A stretch of 64,000 nucleotides of DNA from Devosia sp. 66-14 (lineage in GTDB: Bacteria; Pseudomonadota; Alphaproteobacteria; Rhizobiales; Devosiaceae), in assembly GCA_001899085.1 (NCBI GenBank), contig MKVB01000006.1:296107-360106 (forward strand). Reading direction: 5' to 3'. The position numbers were made by a program, and so were the translations under genes. Positions 24,519 to 33,107 of this stretch are shown in pieces; the first letter of the stretch is position 1; every line of letters starts with the position of its first letter. The notes below the pieces were generated by a model. It made no database searches and was not told the origin of the DNA. It saw nothing but the letters and a program-made list of their open reading frames with translations.

Positions 24519-25615
24519 TGAGCCTCAAGCAATGGGTGATCGACCTGATGCTCATTCCCGGGCTCTCCGGGTATGAGGGGCGGGTCCGCAAGTACCTCAA
24601 GGCAGCGATGGCGGGGCTGGGGATCACCTCGACCACCGACCGGCTGGGCAACCTGATCGCGACGCTGCCGGGCGACAAGGGCGCGCCCAGCGTCATGCTG
24701 TTCGCGCATATGGACCAGCTCGGGCTGATCGTGCGGAAGATCGAGGCGAACGGCATAGTGCGGGTCGAGCGGCTGGGTGGCGTGCCGGAGCGGGCGCTGC
24801 CTTCGACCGAGGTGCTGTTCTGCATCGGCGAGGGCAAGGATGTGCCCGGGCTGATCGCACATAAGAGCCACCACGCGACATCGCAGGACGAGAAGTACAA
24901 GGTCCTGCCCTATCCCGAACTCTATATCGATGCCGGGTTCAAGTCGGCGGCCGAAGTGCTGGCGGCCGGGATCGATGTGGGAACGCCGATCGTCTACGCG
25001 CCCAAGGTGACCGAGCTCGCCAATGGACGGATCGCCGGCACGGCAGTGGATGACCGCGCGGCCTGCGCGGTGATGATCGAGGTGGCGAAGGCGCTGACGG
25101 ACGTGAAGAAGCGGCCGACGGTGCATTTCGTCTTCTCGGTGCAGGAGGAGTTCAACCTGCGCGGTGCGGTGACGGCGGCGCAGGTGCTGATGCCCGATGT
25201 GGCGATCCAGCTCGACCTGATCCTTGCCACCGATACGCCGGACATGGCGGCGCGCGGCGACGTGAAACTGGGTGGCGGGCCGGCGATGTCGCTCTACTCG
25301 TTCCATGGGCGCGGCACGCTCAACGGCACGCTGCCGCATCCGGCGATGGTCAAGCTGTTCGAGCAGAGCGCCGCGGCCAAGCAGTTGCCGCTGCAGCGGA
25401 GCGCCCATATCGGGGCGTTGACCGACCTCAGCTATGTGCAACTGGTCGGCCAGGGTGTGGCCTCGATCGATGTGGGCTTCCCGATGCGCTATTCGCACTC
25501 GTCGCTGGAGGTGTGCGACATGGCCGATCTCGAGCAACTGACGACGCTCTTGGTGGAAGCCCTGCCGCGGATCGACAGCAAGTTCAGCCTCGACCGGGAC
25601 GATTACATCGGATGA
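24518..25615 (+). CDS. M42-family metallo-aminopeptidase
   Basis: 365 residues. Metal ligands are recognisable: FAHMDQLG (H64), GTAVDDRAACAV (Asp), VQEEFNLRG (catalytic Glu pair), ATDTPD (Asp) and a late His. M42 enzymes (FrvX/tetrahedral aminopeptidases, often misnamed endoglucanases) form dodecameric peptide-trimming shells. Its association with btpA and a sugar kinase recalls frv/sgc-type sugar operons that carry M42 genes of unknown role. Start at the ATG overlapping the btpA stop; overlaps the kinase by ATGA. Confidence 0.88.
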   Translation: MSLKQWVIDLMLIPGLSGYEGRVRKYLKAAMAGLGITSTTDRLGNLIATLPGDKGAPSVMLFAHMDQLGLIVRKIEANGIVRVERLGGVPERALPSTEVLFCIGEGKDVPGLIAHKSHHATSQDEKYKVLPYPELYIDAGFKSAAEVLAAGIDVGTPIVYAPKVTELANGRIAGTAVDDRAACAVMIEVAKALTDVKKRPTVHFVFSVQEEFNLRGAVTAAQVLMPDVAIQLDLILATDTPDMAARGDVKLGGGPAMSLYSFHGRGTLNGTLPHPAMVKLFEQSAAAKQLPLQRSAHIGALTDLSYVQLVGQGVASIDVGFPMRYSHSSLEVCDMADLEQLTTLLVEALPRIDSKFSLDRDDYIG

Positions 25616-27102
25616 GGCACTATCTCGGCATCGATATCGGGACGTTTGAATCGAAGGGCGTGCTGGTGGATGCGGAGGGGCGGATCGTCGCCAGCGCCGC
25701 TCGGCCGCACAAGATGCTGGTGCCGCAGCCCGGCTGGGCCGAGCACCGGCCACGTGAGGACTGGTGGGGCGACTTCTGCTTTCTGAGCCAGAAGCTGATC
25801 GCCGACAGCGGTGTCGACCCCAAGGACATCGTCGCGGTGGCGGCAAGCGCCATCGGGCCCTGCATGCTGCCGGTGGATGCCGAGGGCGAGCCACTGATGA
25901 ACGGCGTGCTCTATGGGGTCGACACGCGGGCCGCCAAGGAAATCGAGGAGCTGACGGCGCGGATCGGCGAGGACGTGCTGCTGAGCCGCTGCGGCAACGC
26001 GCTGACCAGCCAGTCGATCGGGCCGAAAATCCTGTGGCTGAAGCGGCACCGGCCGGAGCTCTACGCCAGGACCGCCAAGATCCTGACCTCGACCACCTAC
26101 ATCGTCCACAAGCTCACCGGCCGCTATGTGATCGACCACTACTCGGCGGCCAATTTCTCGCCGCTCTATGACGTCGAAAAGCTCGCATGGACCGACGAGC
26201 TGGCCGACGACATCATCGGGCTGGACAAACTCCCCGAGGCAATCTGGACCACTGACATCGCCGGCACGGTGACGGTGGAAGCTGCGGCCGAGACGGGCCT
26301 TGCGGTGGGCACGCCGGTGACCACAGGCACGATCGATGCCGGCGCCGAGGCGCTGAGCGTCGGCGTGCTCGACAGCGGCGACATGCTGCTGATGTACGGC
26401 TCGACCATCTTCATCATCGAGATCACCCCGGTGCGGGTACCGGATGCGCGGCTCTGGTACGCGCCGTGGTTCTTCCCCGGCAAGCACGCGGCGATGTCGG
26501 GGCTCGCGACCTCGGGGACGCTCAGCCACTGGTTCCGCGAGCAGTTCGGCAAAGAGCTCGACCCGGCGACCGCGGTGATGGCGCTGGCGCTCGAGGCCGA
26601 AGGCTCGCCGCCCGGCGCCAACGGGCTGGTGATGCTGCCGTATTTTTCCGGGGAGCGGACACCGATCCACGACACCGAGGCCAAGGGCGTGCTGTTCGGG
26701 ATGAACCTGACGCATACCCGCGGCGACATCTACCGGGCGCTCTTCGAAGGCATCGCCTTCGGCACGCACCACGTGTTCGAGACCTATGCCGATGTCGGCC
26801 AGCCACCCAAGGCGATCCTCGCCGCCGGTGGGGGCACCAAGAACAGGGTGTGGGCGCAGGCAACCTCGGACGTTTCGGGTCGCACCCAGATCGTGCGGCA
26901 GAAGACGGTCGGCGCGTCGTACGGCGATGCGTTCATTGCAGCCCTGGCGATCGGCGACGTGCAACCGGACGACATCCGCATCTGGAACCCGGTGGACCAC
27001 GAGATCACGCCGGACGAGAACCTTCGCGACCTTTACGCGCGGCGGTATCGGGTGTTCCGGGAACTCTACGAGCGAAGCAAGGACCTGATGCGGGAGCTGT
27101 AG
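25612..27102 (+). CDS. FGGY-family carbohydrate kinase (xylulokinase-like)
   Basis: 496 residues with the two ASKHA domains of FGGY kinases: YLGIDIGTFESKGVLVDAEG at the start, GWAEHRPREDWW, and the C-terminal FGGY signature region (GMNLTHTRGDIYRALFEGIAFGTHHVFE) followed by AAGGGTKNRVWAQATSDV. ATP-dependent phosphorylation of a keto-sugar or polyol is expected; substrate not deducible. Start from ATGA overlap with the M42 gene. Convergent with the sugar ABC permease operon, which probably imports its substrate. Confidence 0.92.
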   Translation: MRHYLGIDIGTFESKGVLVDAEGRIVASAARPHKMLVPQPGWAEHRPREDWWGDFCFLSQKLIADSGVDPKDIVAVAASAIGPCMLPVDAEGEPLMNGVLYGVDTRAAKEIEELTARIGEDVLLSRCGNALTSQSIGPKILWLKRHRPELYARTAKILTSTTYIVHKLTGRYVIDHYSAANFSPLYDVEKLAWTDELADDIIGLDKLPEAIWTTDIAGTVTVEAAAETGLAVGTPVTTGTIDAGAEALSVGVLDSGDMLLMYGSTIFIIEITPVRVPDARLWYAPWFFPGKHAAMSGLATSGTLSHWFREQFGKELDPATAVMALALEAEGSPPGANGLVMLPYFSGERTPIHDTEAKGVLFGMNLTHTRGDIYRALFEGIAFGTHHVFETYADVGQPPKAILAAGGGTKNRVWAQATSDVSGRTQIVRQKTVGASYGDAFIAALAIGDVQPDDIRIWNPVDHEITPDENLRDLYARRYRVFRELYERSKDLMREL

Positions 27103-27191
27103 CCCAGGAGCGAGCCCCTGGCTCACCCCCTTCGAGCTACGGTAGTCGCTGCGCTCCCAAGCTTCGCTTGCCTCCCATCAGGGGGAGGTCG

Positions 27192-27212
27192 GGCCGGCGT
27201 ACTTGGCCGGCC
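27192..27212. terminator. Hairpin between convergent kinase and permease genes
   Basis: 6-bp GC stem GGCCGG/CCGGCC with a 9-nt loop in the 123-bp convergent gap; no T-run. The same gap also holds CCAGG/CCTGG inverted arms. Possible bidirectional terminator, weak. Confidence 0.3.
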
Positions 27213-27225
27213 AGCGTGCAGGCCC

Positions 27226-28161
27226 CTACCCCTTCACTGAACCCGCAGTCAGTCCGCGAATGATGTAACGCTCGAGCAGCACGCCGACGACCACCAGCGG
27301 GGCGATGGCGGCGGTGGAGAGGGCGGCCATGCTCCACCAGTTGATACCCTGCGAGCCGGTCTGGCTGGCGACCATCACCGGCAGGGTCTTGGCTTCCGAG
27401 CCGGTCAGGAGCGCCGCGAAGAAATACTCGTTCCAGCAGAGGATCAGCGAGAGGATGAAGGCCGCGACCATCCCCGGCAGCGCCATCGGCAGGATAATGC
27501 GGAAGAAGGTGCCCCACGGCCCGAGACCATCGACCTGCGCCGCTTCATCGAGCTCGATCGGAATGGTGTCGAACTGGTCCTTCATGATCCAGATGACGAT
27601 CGGCAGCACGGTGAGAGTGTAGAGCAGGACGAGGCCGATGATGCTGTCGAGCAGCGCCAGTTCGCGGTAGAGCACGAGGAAGGGCAGCGCCAGAACGACC
27701 GGCGGCAGGATCAACTGGCTCAGGAAGAAGAAGCTCAGGTCCTGGTTCTTCATCCAGAGGAACTTGTACTGGAAGCGGCTGAGGCCATAGGCGGCGAGCG
27801 AGCCGATCAGCACGGCGAGGAACGAGGCGCCGAAGGCGGTGTAGATCGAATTGAGGAAGCGATCGAGGAACTCGTCGCGAACCGTCGAGACCTGCCCGAT
27901 GGTGTCGGGCGACAGGCCGAGAGAGCGCCAGCCGAGCCAGTTGGGCTGGAAATCCACCCACGGAATCAAATGGCCGAGCTGCACATCCTTGGCCACCTTC
28001 ATCGAGGTGGTGATGGTCCAGTAGACTGGGAACAGCGACACGAAGGCCCAGGTGACCAGCGCGGCATAGATGCCGACCTTGCCGGCGACATGCTTCAGGC
28101 GCCGGGTGGCCGCGCCCGTATCGGCCGAGGCCGCAGCAGACAGAGTAGCTTCGGCGGCCAT
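27226..28161 (-). CDS. Sugar ABC transporter permease (MalG type)
   Basis: 311 residues; start in the TGATG overlap with the preceding permease. A ~30-residue Ala-rich N-terminus is followed by six helices. EAA loop LDEAAQVDGLGPWGTFFRIILPMALPG near residue 215, and the C-terminus GLTAGSVKG typical of MalG. Part of the three-gene minus-strand operon with the SBP and first permease. No ATPase gene. Confidence 0.93.
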   Translation of the reverse strand: MAAEATLSAAASADTGAATRRLKHVAGKVGIYAALVTWAFVSLFPVYWTITTSMKVAKDVQLGHLIPWVDFQPNWLGWRSLGLSPDTIGQVSTVRDEFLDRFLNSIYTAFGASFLAVLIGSLAAYGLSRFQYKFLWMKNQDLSFFFLSQLILPPVVLALPFLVLYRELALLDSIIGLVLLYTLTVLPIVIWIMKDQFDTIPIELDEAAQVDGLGPWGTFFRIILPMALPGMVAAFILSLILCWNEYFFAALLTGSEAKTLPVMVASQTGSQGINWWSMAALSTAAIAPLVVVGVLLERYIIRGLTAGSVKG

Positions 28162-29255
28162 CAGGTCATCCTCTGCATATACTTGCGCAGGAACTTCAGG
28201 AGCAGGGTCACGAAGATCACGATCAGCACGAGGTAGAACATCGCCAGCATGGTGCCATAGCCGACGTTCGAGCGGTCGCGGTATTCGCGGTAGATGAAGC
28301 TCGAGACGCTGTCCGTGGCGCCACCCGGACCGCCGGACGTGACGGTGATGATGATGTCGGCGAGCTTGAGCTTGAAGATGATGCGCAGGACGATCGCAGT
28401 GATCGAGACCGGCAGCATCAGCGGGAAGATCACCTGCCAGAAGCGCTGCCAGGGCGAAGCGCCGTCGACCTTGGCCGCCTCGATGACCTCCTTGGGCATG
28501 GCCTGCAGGCCCGCCAGCAAGAGGATCATCACGAACGGGATCGACACCCAGGCATCCATCGCCTCGATCCACAGCCGCGCCACCCAGGGATCGGTGAAGA
28601 AGCTCGGATTGTTGACACCCAGCCAGCGTGCGAACCGGGCCACCGGGCCGAAGCGGTATTCGAGCATCGACTTGCCGACCATCCAGCTGACGGCGACCGG
28701 CGACAGCATCAGCGGGATGAGGAAGACGACGCGCCAGAATTTGCGGGCGCGGATCTCGGCGTTGAGCAGCAAGGCGAGGCCGAAGGCGATGGCGTACTCG
28801 ACGAAGACGAAGAGGACGTAGATCACCATGTTGCGCATGGCGTTCCAGTAGAACGGATCGCGCACCAGCTGCAGCAGGTTGTCGATGCCGTTGAATTTCT
28901 GTCCGGTGAAGGACGCGAGGTTCCAGTCGGTGAAGGCGATGGAGAGGCCGAACAAGGTCGGGAAGATCGCCATGGCCGCGGTGAACAGCGCGGCCGGCAG
29001 GATGAACAGCGCCTTCAGCCCGGCTTCGCCGCGCATCATCACCATGCCGGCGCCCAGCGCGACGGCCCATAGCAGATAGGCATAGAGGGTGGGGCGCCAG
29101 TCCTTCAGACCGAGGGGCAGCACGCCGGCCGAGTTCAGCGCCTGCAGCAGGCCGACAGCGAAGAAGAGAACGGTGGCGGCGGCGATGAGCGCCCTGCCCC
29201 CATCCCTGCGGCGACGCGAGACGGCGCCGTAGCTCGGTGATTCAGTCAACGCCAT
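28161..29255 (-). CDS. Sugar ABC transporter permease (MalF type)
   Basis: 364 residues with eight predicted helices: two extra N-terminal ones (about residues 20-42 and 58-75), then a six-helix core. EAA loop IEAAKVDGASPWQRFWQVIFPLMLPVS. The 16-residue basic loop SRRRRDGG lies before the first helix. Starts 91 bp after the binding-protein stop; coupled to the MalG-type gene. Confidence 0.92.
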   Translation of the reverse strand: MALTESPSYGAVSRRRRDGGRALIAAATVLFFAVGLLQALNSAGVLPLGLKDWRPTLYAYLLWAVALGAGMVMMRGEAGLKALFILPAALFTAAMAIFPTLFGLSIAFTDWNLASFTGQKFNGIDNLLQLVRDPFYWNAMRNMVIYVLFVFVEYAIAFGLALLLNAEIRARKFWRVVFLIPLMLSPVAVSWMVGKSMLEYRFGPVARFARWLGVNNPSFFTDPWVARLWIEAMDAWVSIPFVMILLLAGLQAMPKEVIEAAKVDGASPWQRFWQVIFPLMLPVSITAIVLRIIFKLKLADIIITVTSGGPGGATDSVSSFIYREYRDRSNVGYGTMLAMFYLVLIVIFVTLLLKFLRKYMQRMT

Positions 29256-29346
29256 CCACGCCTCTTGCAGAGTTCTGGCTCGGAACTAAATCGGCTGGTG
29301 ACGGTCCGCCACCAGCCGTGGATTGTCAATCACGCCGAGCGCGGCA

Positions 29347-30978
29347 CTACATGCCGAGCGAAGCCTTGTAGAGCTTGATCTGGCTGTCGCGCCCGATCTG
29401 GTCGGTGATCTTCTCCCAGGCCGCGGCGATGGCGTCGGCCGTCTCCTGAGCGGAGGCGTATTGGCCGTTGATGCCCTTCACCAGCTCATCCTCGGCGATC
29501 GAATAGTACTGGAAGATGCCGGGGATACGCGGCTCGATGGCGCCGTTGGGGTGGTTGTAGCTGTCGAGGTTGGAGCCGAGATAATCCTCGACGAAGTCGC
29601 GATCGTAACCGGCGGCCACCCACTCGTCGTACTGGAACTGCGAGTTACGGTAGGGCTGGAAGCCCGACGGATAAGCAGCCATCCACAGCGAGATGTCCTT
29701 GCCGCCCAGATGCGCGGCGGCCGACCAGGCGGCCTTGCGCTTCTTCTCGTCGCCCGAGACGCGGCTCGTCACGTAAACGCCCCAGCCGAGATAGGCGAGG
29801 TTGGGGGCGAAGTTCTCCTTCTCTTCCCAGGCGGCGGTCTTGGAATTGTAGACCTTGTTGGCGCCCGGGTTGATCGAGAAGCCGACGACATCGCCGACCA
29901 CCGAGGTATCGGAGGTGCGGGCGTTGGAACCCACGTCGCCCCACCAGCAGAGCGCGGCGCCGGTGCCGCCGAGGAACTGGCTGAACGCAGTGGTGTTGGG
30001 ATCGGCATTGAGCTGGTCAGGCGGATAGGCATTGGCCTTCACCAGATCGAGCACGTCCTGGATCGCCTGCACCCAGCCGGGGTTGTTGACGCGCGGCTTC
30101 ATGGTTTCGGGGTCGAACAGCCAGGCCGGATCGTCCGGATGCTTGGCATAGGCCGCGGCGCGATCGCCGAGGAAGTAGAAGCCGAAGCCGCCCCACTGGT
30201 ATTTCAGCGGATCGAGGAAACCATAGGCCTGCGCGCCGGTGAGCGGGTCGTTCTTGCCGGCGAGCGCGGCGGGCAGCGTGGCGATCTCTTCCCAATGGGT
30301 CGGGACCGGCTGGCCGCTGATCGAGCCCTCGCCGAAATAGTCCTTGCGATAGGCGAAGGTGTGCGTGTCGCCGTCGAGATTGACGCGGTAGGTCTTGCCG
30401 TTCCAGGTGCCGACCGGCGGCTGCAGATAGCCCACCAGATCCTTGGAATCGATCTGGGTGGCGACCCAGTCGGGCATCTCGTCGAGCAGGCCCTTGCCTG
30501 CGGTATCGCCCTCGAAGGGCGCGCCCATCTCGGTGATGTCGAAATCCACCGTGCCGGTGGCGATCGACTGCTGCAGGCGGGCGTTGTAATCGGCCTGGGC
30601 GAGGTCGATCCAGTTGATCTTGGCGCCCGTGTAGGCCTCCCACGGCTTCAGGAAGCCGCGGAACAGGAAGTTGTGCAGGTTCTGGTTGTTGAGCCCCATG
30701 AAGGTCAGCTCGACGCCGGCGAATTCGCCCTCGGCGACATTCGCCTTGGTGGCGCCGAGGCAGAGTTCGCCGACCTTCTGCCAGTCCGCATCGGTGGGCG
30801 AGCCCTTGCCGACGCCAGGAATCTGCAGGATCTGGGCGCGCAGGTTGTCCTGCGCCAGGGCACGACCGGCGAAGCTGGTGCCGAGCGCCGTACCGGCGGC
30901 CAGCGCCGCGGCGCCTTTCATGAAGCTGCGGCGGTTGGCCTGCATGGCCACAACGCGGTTGTAGAGTTCGAGTTTCAC
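29347..30978 (-). CDS. Sugar ABC transporter substrate-binding protein (Tat-exported)
   Basis: 543 residues, longer than usual CUT1 binding proteins. The twin-arginine signal NRRSFMKGAAALAAGTALG (residues ~15-33) and ALA-Q cleavage near residue 43 indicate folded export to the periplasm. The body contains VELTFMGLNNQNL, GTVDFDITEMGAPFEGDTAGKG and WGDVGSNARTSDTS. First gene of the operon, transcribed from the promoter near 31148-31177. Ligand unknown; FucU and FGGY neighbours point to a pentose, deoxyhexose or sugar alcohol. Confidence 0.92.
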   Translation of the reverse strand: MKLELYNRVVAMQANRRSFMKGAAALAAGTALGTSFAGRALAQDNLRAQILQIPGVGKGSPTDADWQKVGELCLGATKANVAEGEFAGVELTFMGLNNQNLHNFLFRGFLKPWEAYTGAKINWIDLAQADYNARLQQSIATGTVDFDITEMGAPFEGDTAGKGLLDEMPDWVATQIDSKDLVGYLQPPVGTWNGKTYRVNLDGDTHTFAYRKDYFGEGSISGQPVPTHWEEIATLPAALAGKNDPLTGAQAYGFLDPLKYQWGGFGFYFLGDRAAAYAKHPDDPAWLFDPETMKPRVNNPGWVQAIQDVLDLVKANAYPPDQLNADPNTTAFSQFLGGTGAALCWWGDVGSNARTSDTSVVGDVVGFSINPGANKVYNSKTAAWEEKENFAPNLAYLGWGVYVTSRVSGDEKKRKAAWSAAAHLGGKDISLWMAAYPSGFQPYRNSQFQYDEWVAAGYDRDFVEDYLGSNLDSYNHPNGAIEPRIPGIFQYYSIAEDELVKGINGQYASAQETADAIAAAWEKITDQIGRDSQIKLYKASLGM

Positions 30979-31113
30979 GTCTGTTCTCCCTCAAAGCGCC
31001 GCTTCCAGCGGCGTTGTCGCCTCCGCGCCGGCGCTCGATGGGAATGAACGTGCAGGTCGGGCCGCGCCATGGCGCAACCCAAGTCCCTCAACCCCTGCCT
31101 TCCGTCCCTCCCC

Positions 31114-31127
31114 AGGGAGCGCTCCCT
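31114..31127. promoter_or_regulatory. LacI-type operator AGGGAGCGCTCCCT
   Basis: Perfect 14-bp palindrome with the central CG typical of LacI-family sites in rhizobial sugar operons. Lies about 14-27 bp downstream of the predicted transcription start of the binding-protein operon, a normal repressor position. Confidence 0.65.
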
Positions 31128-31147
31128 TATATGCGGGATGCTGAGGA

Positions 31148-31177
31148 ATGGTATGAAGCTGACATGTTAGAAGTCAA
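31148..31177 (-). promoter_or_regulatory. Candidate sigma-70 promoter of the binding-protein operon
   Basis: On the minus strand TTGACT (31172-31177) and TACCAT (31148-31153) are 18 bp apart. The -35 overlaps the ACATGTT dyad and the LacI-type palindrome lies just downstream. Confidence 0.45.
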
Positions 31178-31182
31178 CATGT
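31162..31182. promoter_or_regulatory. Inverted repeat ACATGTT-N7-AACATGT
   Basis: Perfect 7-bp dyad overlapping the -35 of the candidate promoter; probable activator or repressor site distinct from the LacI-type palindrome. The regulator is not identifiable in the window. Confidence 0.55.
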
Positions 31183-31224
31183 TGGCGAACGCACTGGCTG
31201 CGCCCGGCGCATAAAGAGGGGCTT

Positions 31225-31265
31225 GCATTCATTAGTGAGTAGTGACTGCTTTCACTAGTGAATGC
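31225..31265. promoter_or_regulatory. AT-rich dyad between fucU and the binding-protein operon
   Basis: 14-bp arms GCATTCATTAGTGA and TCACTAGTGAATGC (one mismatch) around a 13-nt spacer, starting 10 bp after the fucU stop. The low GC argues against a terminator and for a protein-binding site, but either is possible. Confidence 0.45.
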
Positions 31266-31275
31266 GCAGTTTCGG

Positions 31276-31728
31276 CTACGCTTCGGGTGGCAGCACGCCT
31301 TTCTTGAGGATGAAGCAGCCATAGAAGCGGCGCTCGCCGGTCTGGATCACCACGTAGGACTGCCTGGCGGCCTCATAGAAAGCGAAACGCTCGATCGAGC
31401 CCATTGGCGACGGCTTGCCCTCGGCCCTGTCGATCGCCGCCTGCACCTCTTGCTGTACCGCCGGCACCTCGTCTGGCTTGCCGACGATCTCCATCCGCAG
31501 CACCGGGTGCGGCACGAAACTGTCGAGCGGCAGCAGCGACAGGATCGCCTCGGCGGCCCGGCCGGCCGTGACGTTCTCGAGCTTCAGCAGCTTGCCGTAA
31601 ACCGTCTGCCGGGCGATCGAATCCGAGGGGAAGTTCATGTCGGCGATGATCAGGTCGTCGCCGTGCCCCATGGATTTCAGCGCGTGCAGCACGTCGGCAT
31701 TCAGGATGGGATCGAGCCCCTTGAGCAT
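31276..31728 (-). CDS. fucU: RbsD/FucU family sugar mutarotase, L-fucose mutarotase-like
   Basis: 150 residues, start from GAGGAGG. The opening MLKGLDPILNADVLHALKSMGHGDDLIIADMNFP is the FucU signature, with the catalytic-region His in MGHGD (H22) and the C-terminal AFYEAARQSYVVIQTGERRFYGCFILKKGVL. FucU interconverts alpha and beta anomers of L-fucose (and related sugars) in the cytoplasm; RbsD acts on ribose pyranose. The closer match to FucU suggests a deoxyhexose. Sits upstream of and on the same strand as the ABC operon. Confidence 0.87.
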   Translation of the reverse strand: MLKGLDPILNADVLHALKSMGHGDDLIIADMNFPSDSIARQTVYGKLLKLENVTAGRAAEAILSLLPLDSFVPHPVLRMEIVGKPDEVPAVQQEVQAAIDRAEGKPSPMGSIERFAFYEAARQSYVVIQTGERRFYGCFILKKGVLPPEA

Positions 31729-32116
31729 GATGTCCTCCTCCAAGGATGAAGGTGAGTAACATGCTGTTGGCGTGCTGTGGACCCGGAAAGCGGGACGGCT
31801 CCCGGTCCCGCCGCCGAAACGTCCCCTGCAACGCCACTCTGGCGGAAGTGTTATCCACAACACGGATCGGAGGGCATGGTGGAGGCAAGCTTTGTGCACG
31901 TACGCCAAAGCTGTCCGAAAGCATTGGCGCTTGATCATTCGATCGCACTGGCTATGTTGCACGCCGCAGTCGTCAGTGTGGACCGTCGACAACCCTCGCG
32001 CCTCATGGCCGGGATGTTCAGGGCTATATAGTTATGTGGCGGAGACACTTGGGTCTCGGCGCGCGGCGACTGGTTGTAGGCCAGCACCGGATAGCGCAAG
32101 CAGAGGACCAAATGCG
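31729..32116. other. 388-bp divergent intergenic region
   Basis: Between the fucU and GT2 starts. Contains a short hairpin (GCGGGAC..GTCCCGC, about 31790-31811), a single TTATCCACA 9-mer (31851-31859) and otherwise no coding frame I can support. It must hold the promoters of both directions; none stands out. Confidence 0.5.
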
Positions 32117-33046
32117 ATGACGGCGGCCGGGGGGCGGCTGGCCGTATTGTTGGCGACCTTCAACGGCGCCAGGTTCATCGACGAGCAGTTCCGCTCGATC
32201 GATCAGCAGGCATGGCCTGCTATCGATGTATGGGCGTCGGACGACGGCTCATCAGACGGGACGGCGAGCTTGCTCGAGCGCTGGGCTTCGCGCTGGAGCA
32301 AAGGCAGCTTCGCGCGGTTGCCCGGGCCGGGCCGCGGCTTTGCCGCCAATTTCCGTTCGCTGCTGGTCAACACCAATATCGATGCCGACTATGTGGCGTT
32401 CTGCGACCAGGACGATGTGTGGCTGGCCGACAAGACGCGTGTCGCCGCGAAGGCGCTGGCGGCGCATGGCTGCCGCCCGGCGCTCTATTGCGCGCGCACC
32501 ATCATTACCAATGAAGCAGGACAGGAGCTGTCGCGCTCACCACTGTTCCGCCGGCCACCCGACTTCGCCAACGCGCTGGTGCAGAACATCGGCGGTGGCA
32601 ACACCATGGTGCTCAACCGGGCGGCGCATCAATTGGTTCGGGAGGCCGCGACCCGCACCGAGTTCGTCAGCCATGACTGGTTCGCCTACCTGATCGTCGC
32701 CGGAGCCGGCGGACACGTCACCTATGACGAGACCCCGCATGTGCGCTACCGGCAGCACGGCCAGAACCTCGTGGGCTCAAACCAGGGCTGGGGGCCACGG
32801 ATGCGCCGCCTGACGGCAGCGTTCGGAGGACGCTTCACACTGTGGAACGACCACAATGTCGCGGCGGTCGAAGCCTGTCGTGACCTGCTGACCCCGGCGG
32901 CGGCTGAAATCTTCGATCGATTCCGGCGGGCTCGCACCGGCCCCCTGCCCGCGCGGCTGGTGAATCTGTGGCGCTCGGGCGTTTACCGGCAGACCGCACT
33001 GGGGCAGGTGTCGCTCTATGCCGCAGGCCTGCTCCGCAAGCTCTGA
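32117..33046 (+). CDS. GT2-family glycosyltransferase
   Basis: 309 residues, GT-A fold. LAVLLATFNGARFIDEQFRSIDQQ is the nucleotide-binding start, SDDGSSDGT the first acidic motif, and FCDQDDVWLADK contains the metal-binding DxD. The middle GGGNTMVLNRAAHQLV and HDWFAYL match rhamnosyl/galactofuranosyl-type GT2 enzymes. Start at MTAAGG with AGAGGA upstream. First gene of the polysaccharide locus, 61 bp before rfbB, so a rhamnosyltransferase is plausible but unproven. Confidence 0.88.
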   Translation: MTAAGGRLAVLLATFNGARFIDEQFRSIDQQAWPAIDVWASDDGSSDGTASLLERWASRWSKGSFARLPGPGRGFAANFRSLLVNTNIDADYVAFCDQDDVWLADKTRVAAKALAAHGCRPALYCARTIITNEAGQELSRSPLFRRPPDFANALVQNIGGGNTMVLNRAAHQLVREAATRTEFVSHDWFAYLIVAGAGGHVTYDETPHVRYRQHGQNLVGSNQGWGPRMRRLTAAFGGRFTLWNDHNVAAVEACRDLLTPAAAEIFDRFRRARTGPLPARLVNLWRSGVYRQTALGQVSLYAAGLLRKL

Positions 33047-33107
33047 CGCGATAGCAGATCATGAACATTGCCGCTAAGGTCCGCGCGCGGAAGGGGACTA
33101 CAAGACC

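Noticed and set aside
27103-27225. Possible third REP-like element in the convergent gap
   Set aside because: It has GC-rich arms but does not share the core of the two REP-like copies; reported only as a weak hairpin.
29323-31047. 574-codon open frame on the plus strand opposite the binding-protein gene
   Set aside because: It is antisense to a clear Tat-exported binding protein. Long frames opposite GC-rich genes are usual, and its residue mix (Gly/Val/Arg/Ala rich) has no recognisable domain.
31851-31859. TTATCCACA matching a DnaA box
   Set aside because: A single 9-mer is close to chance expectation in 64 kb, with no cluster, DnaA gene or AT-rich unwinding element.
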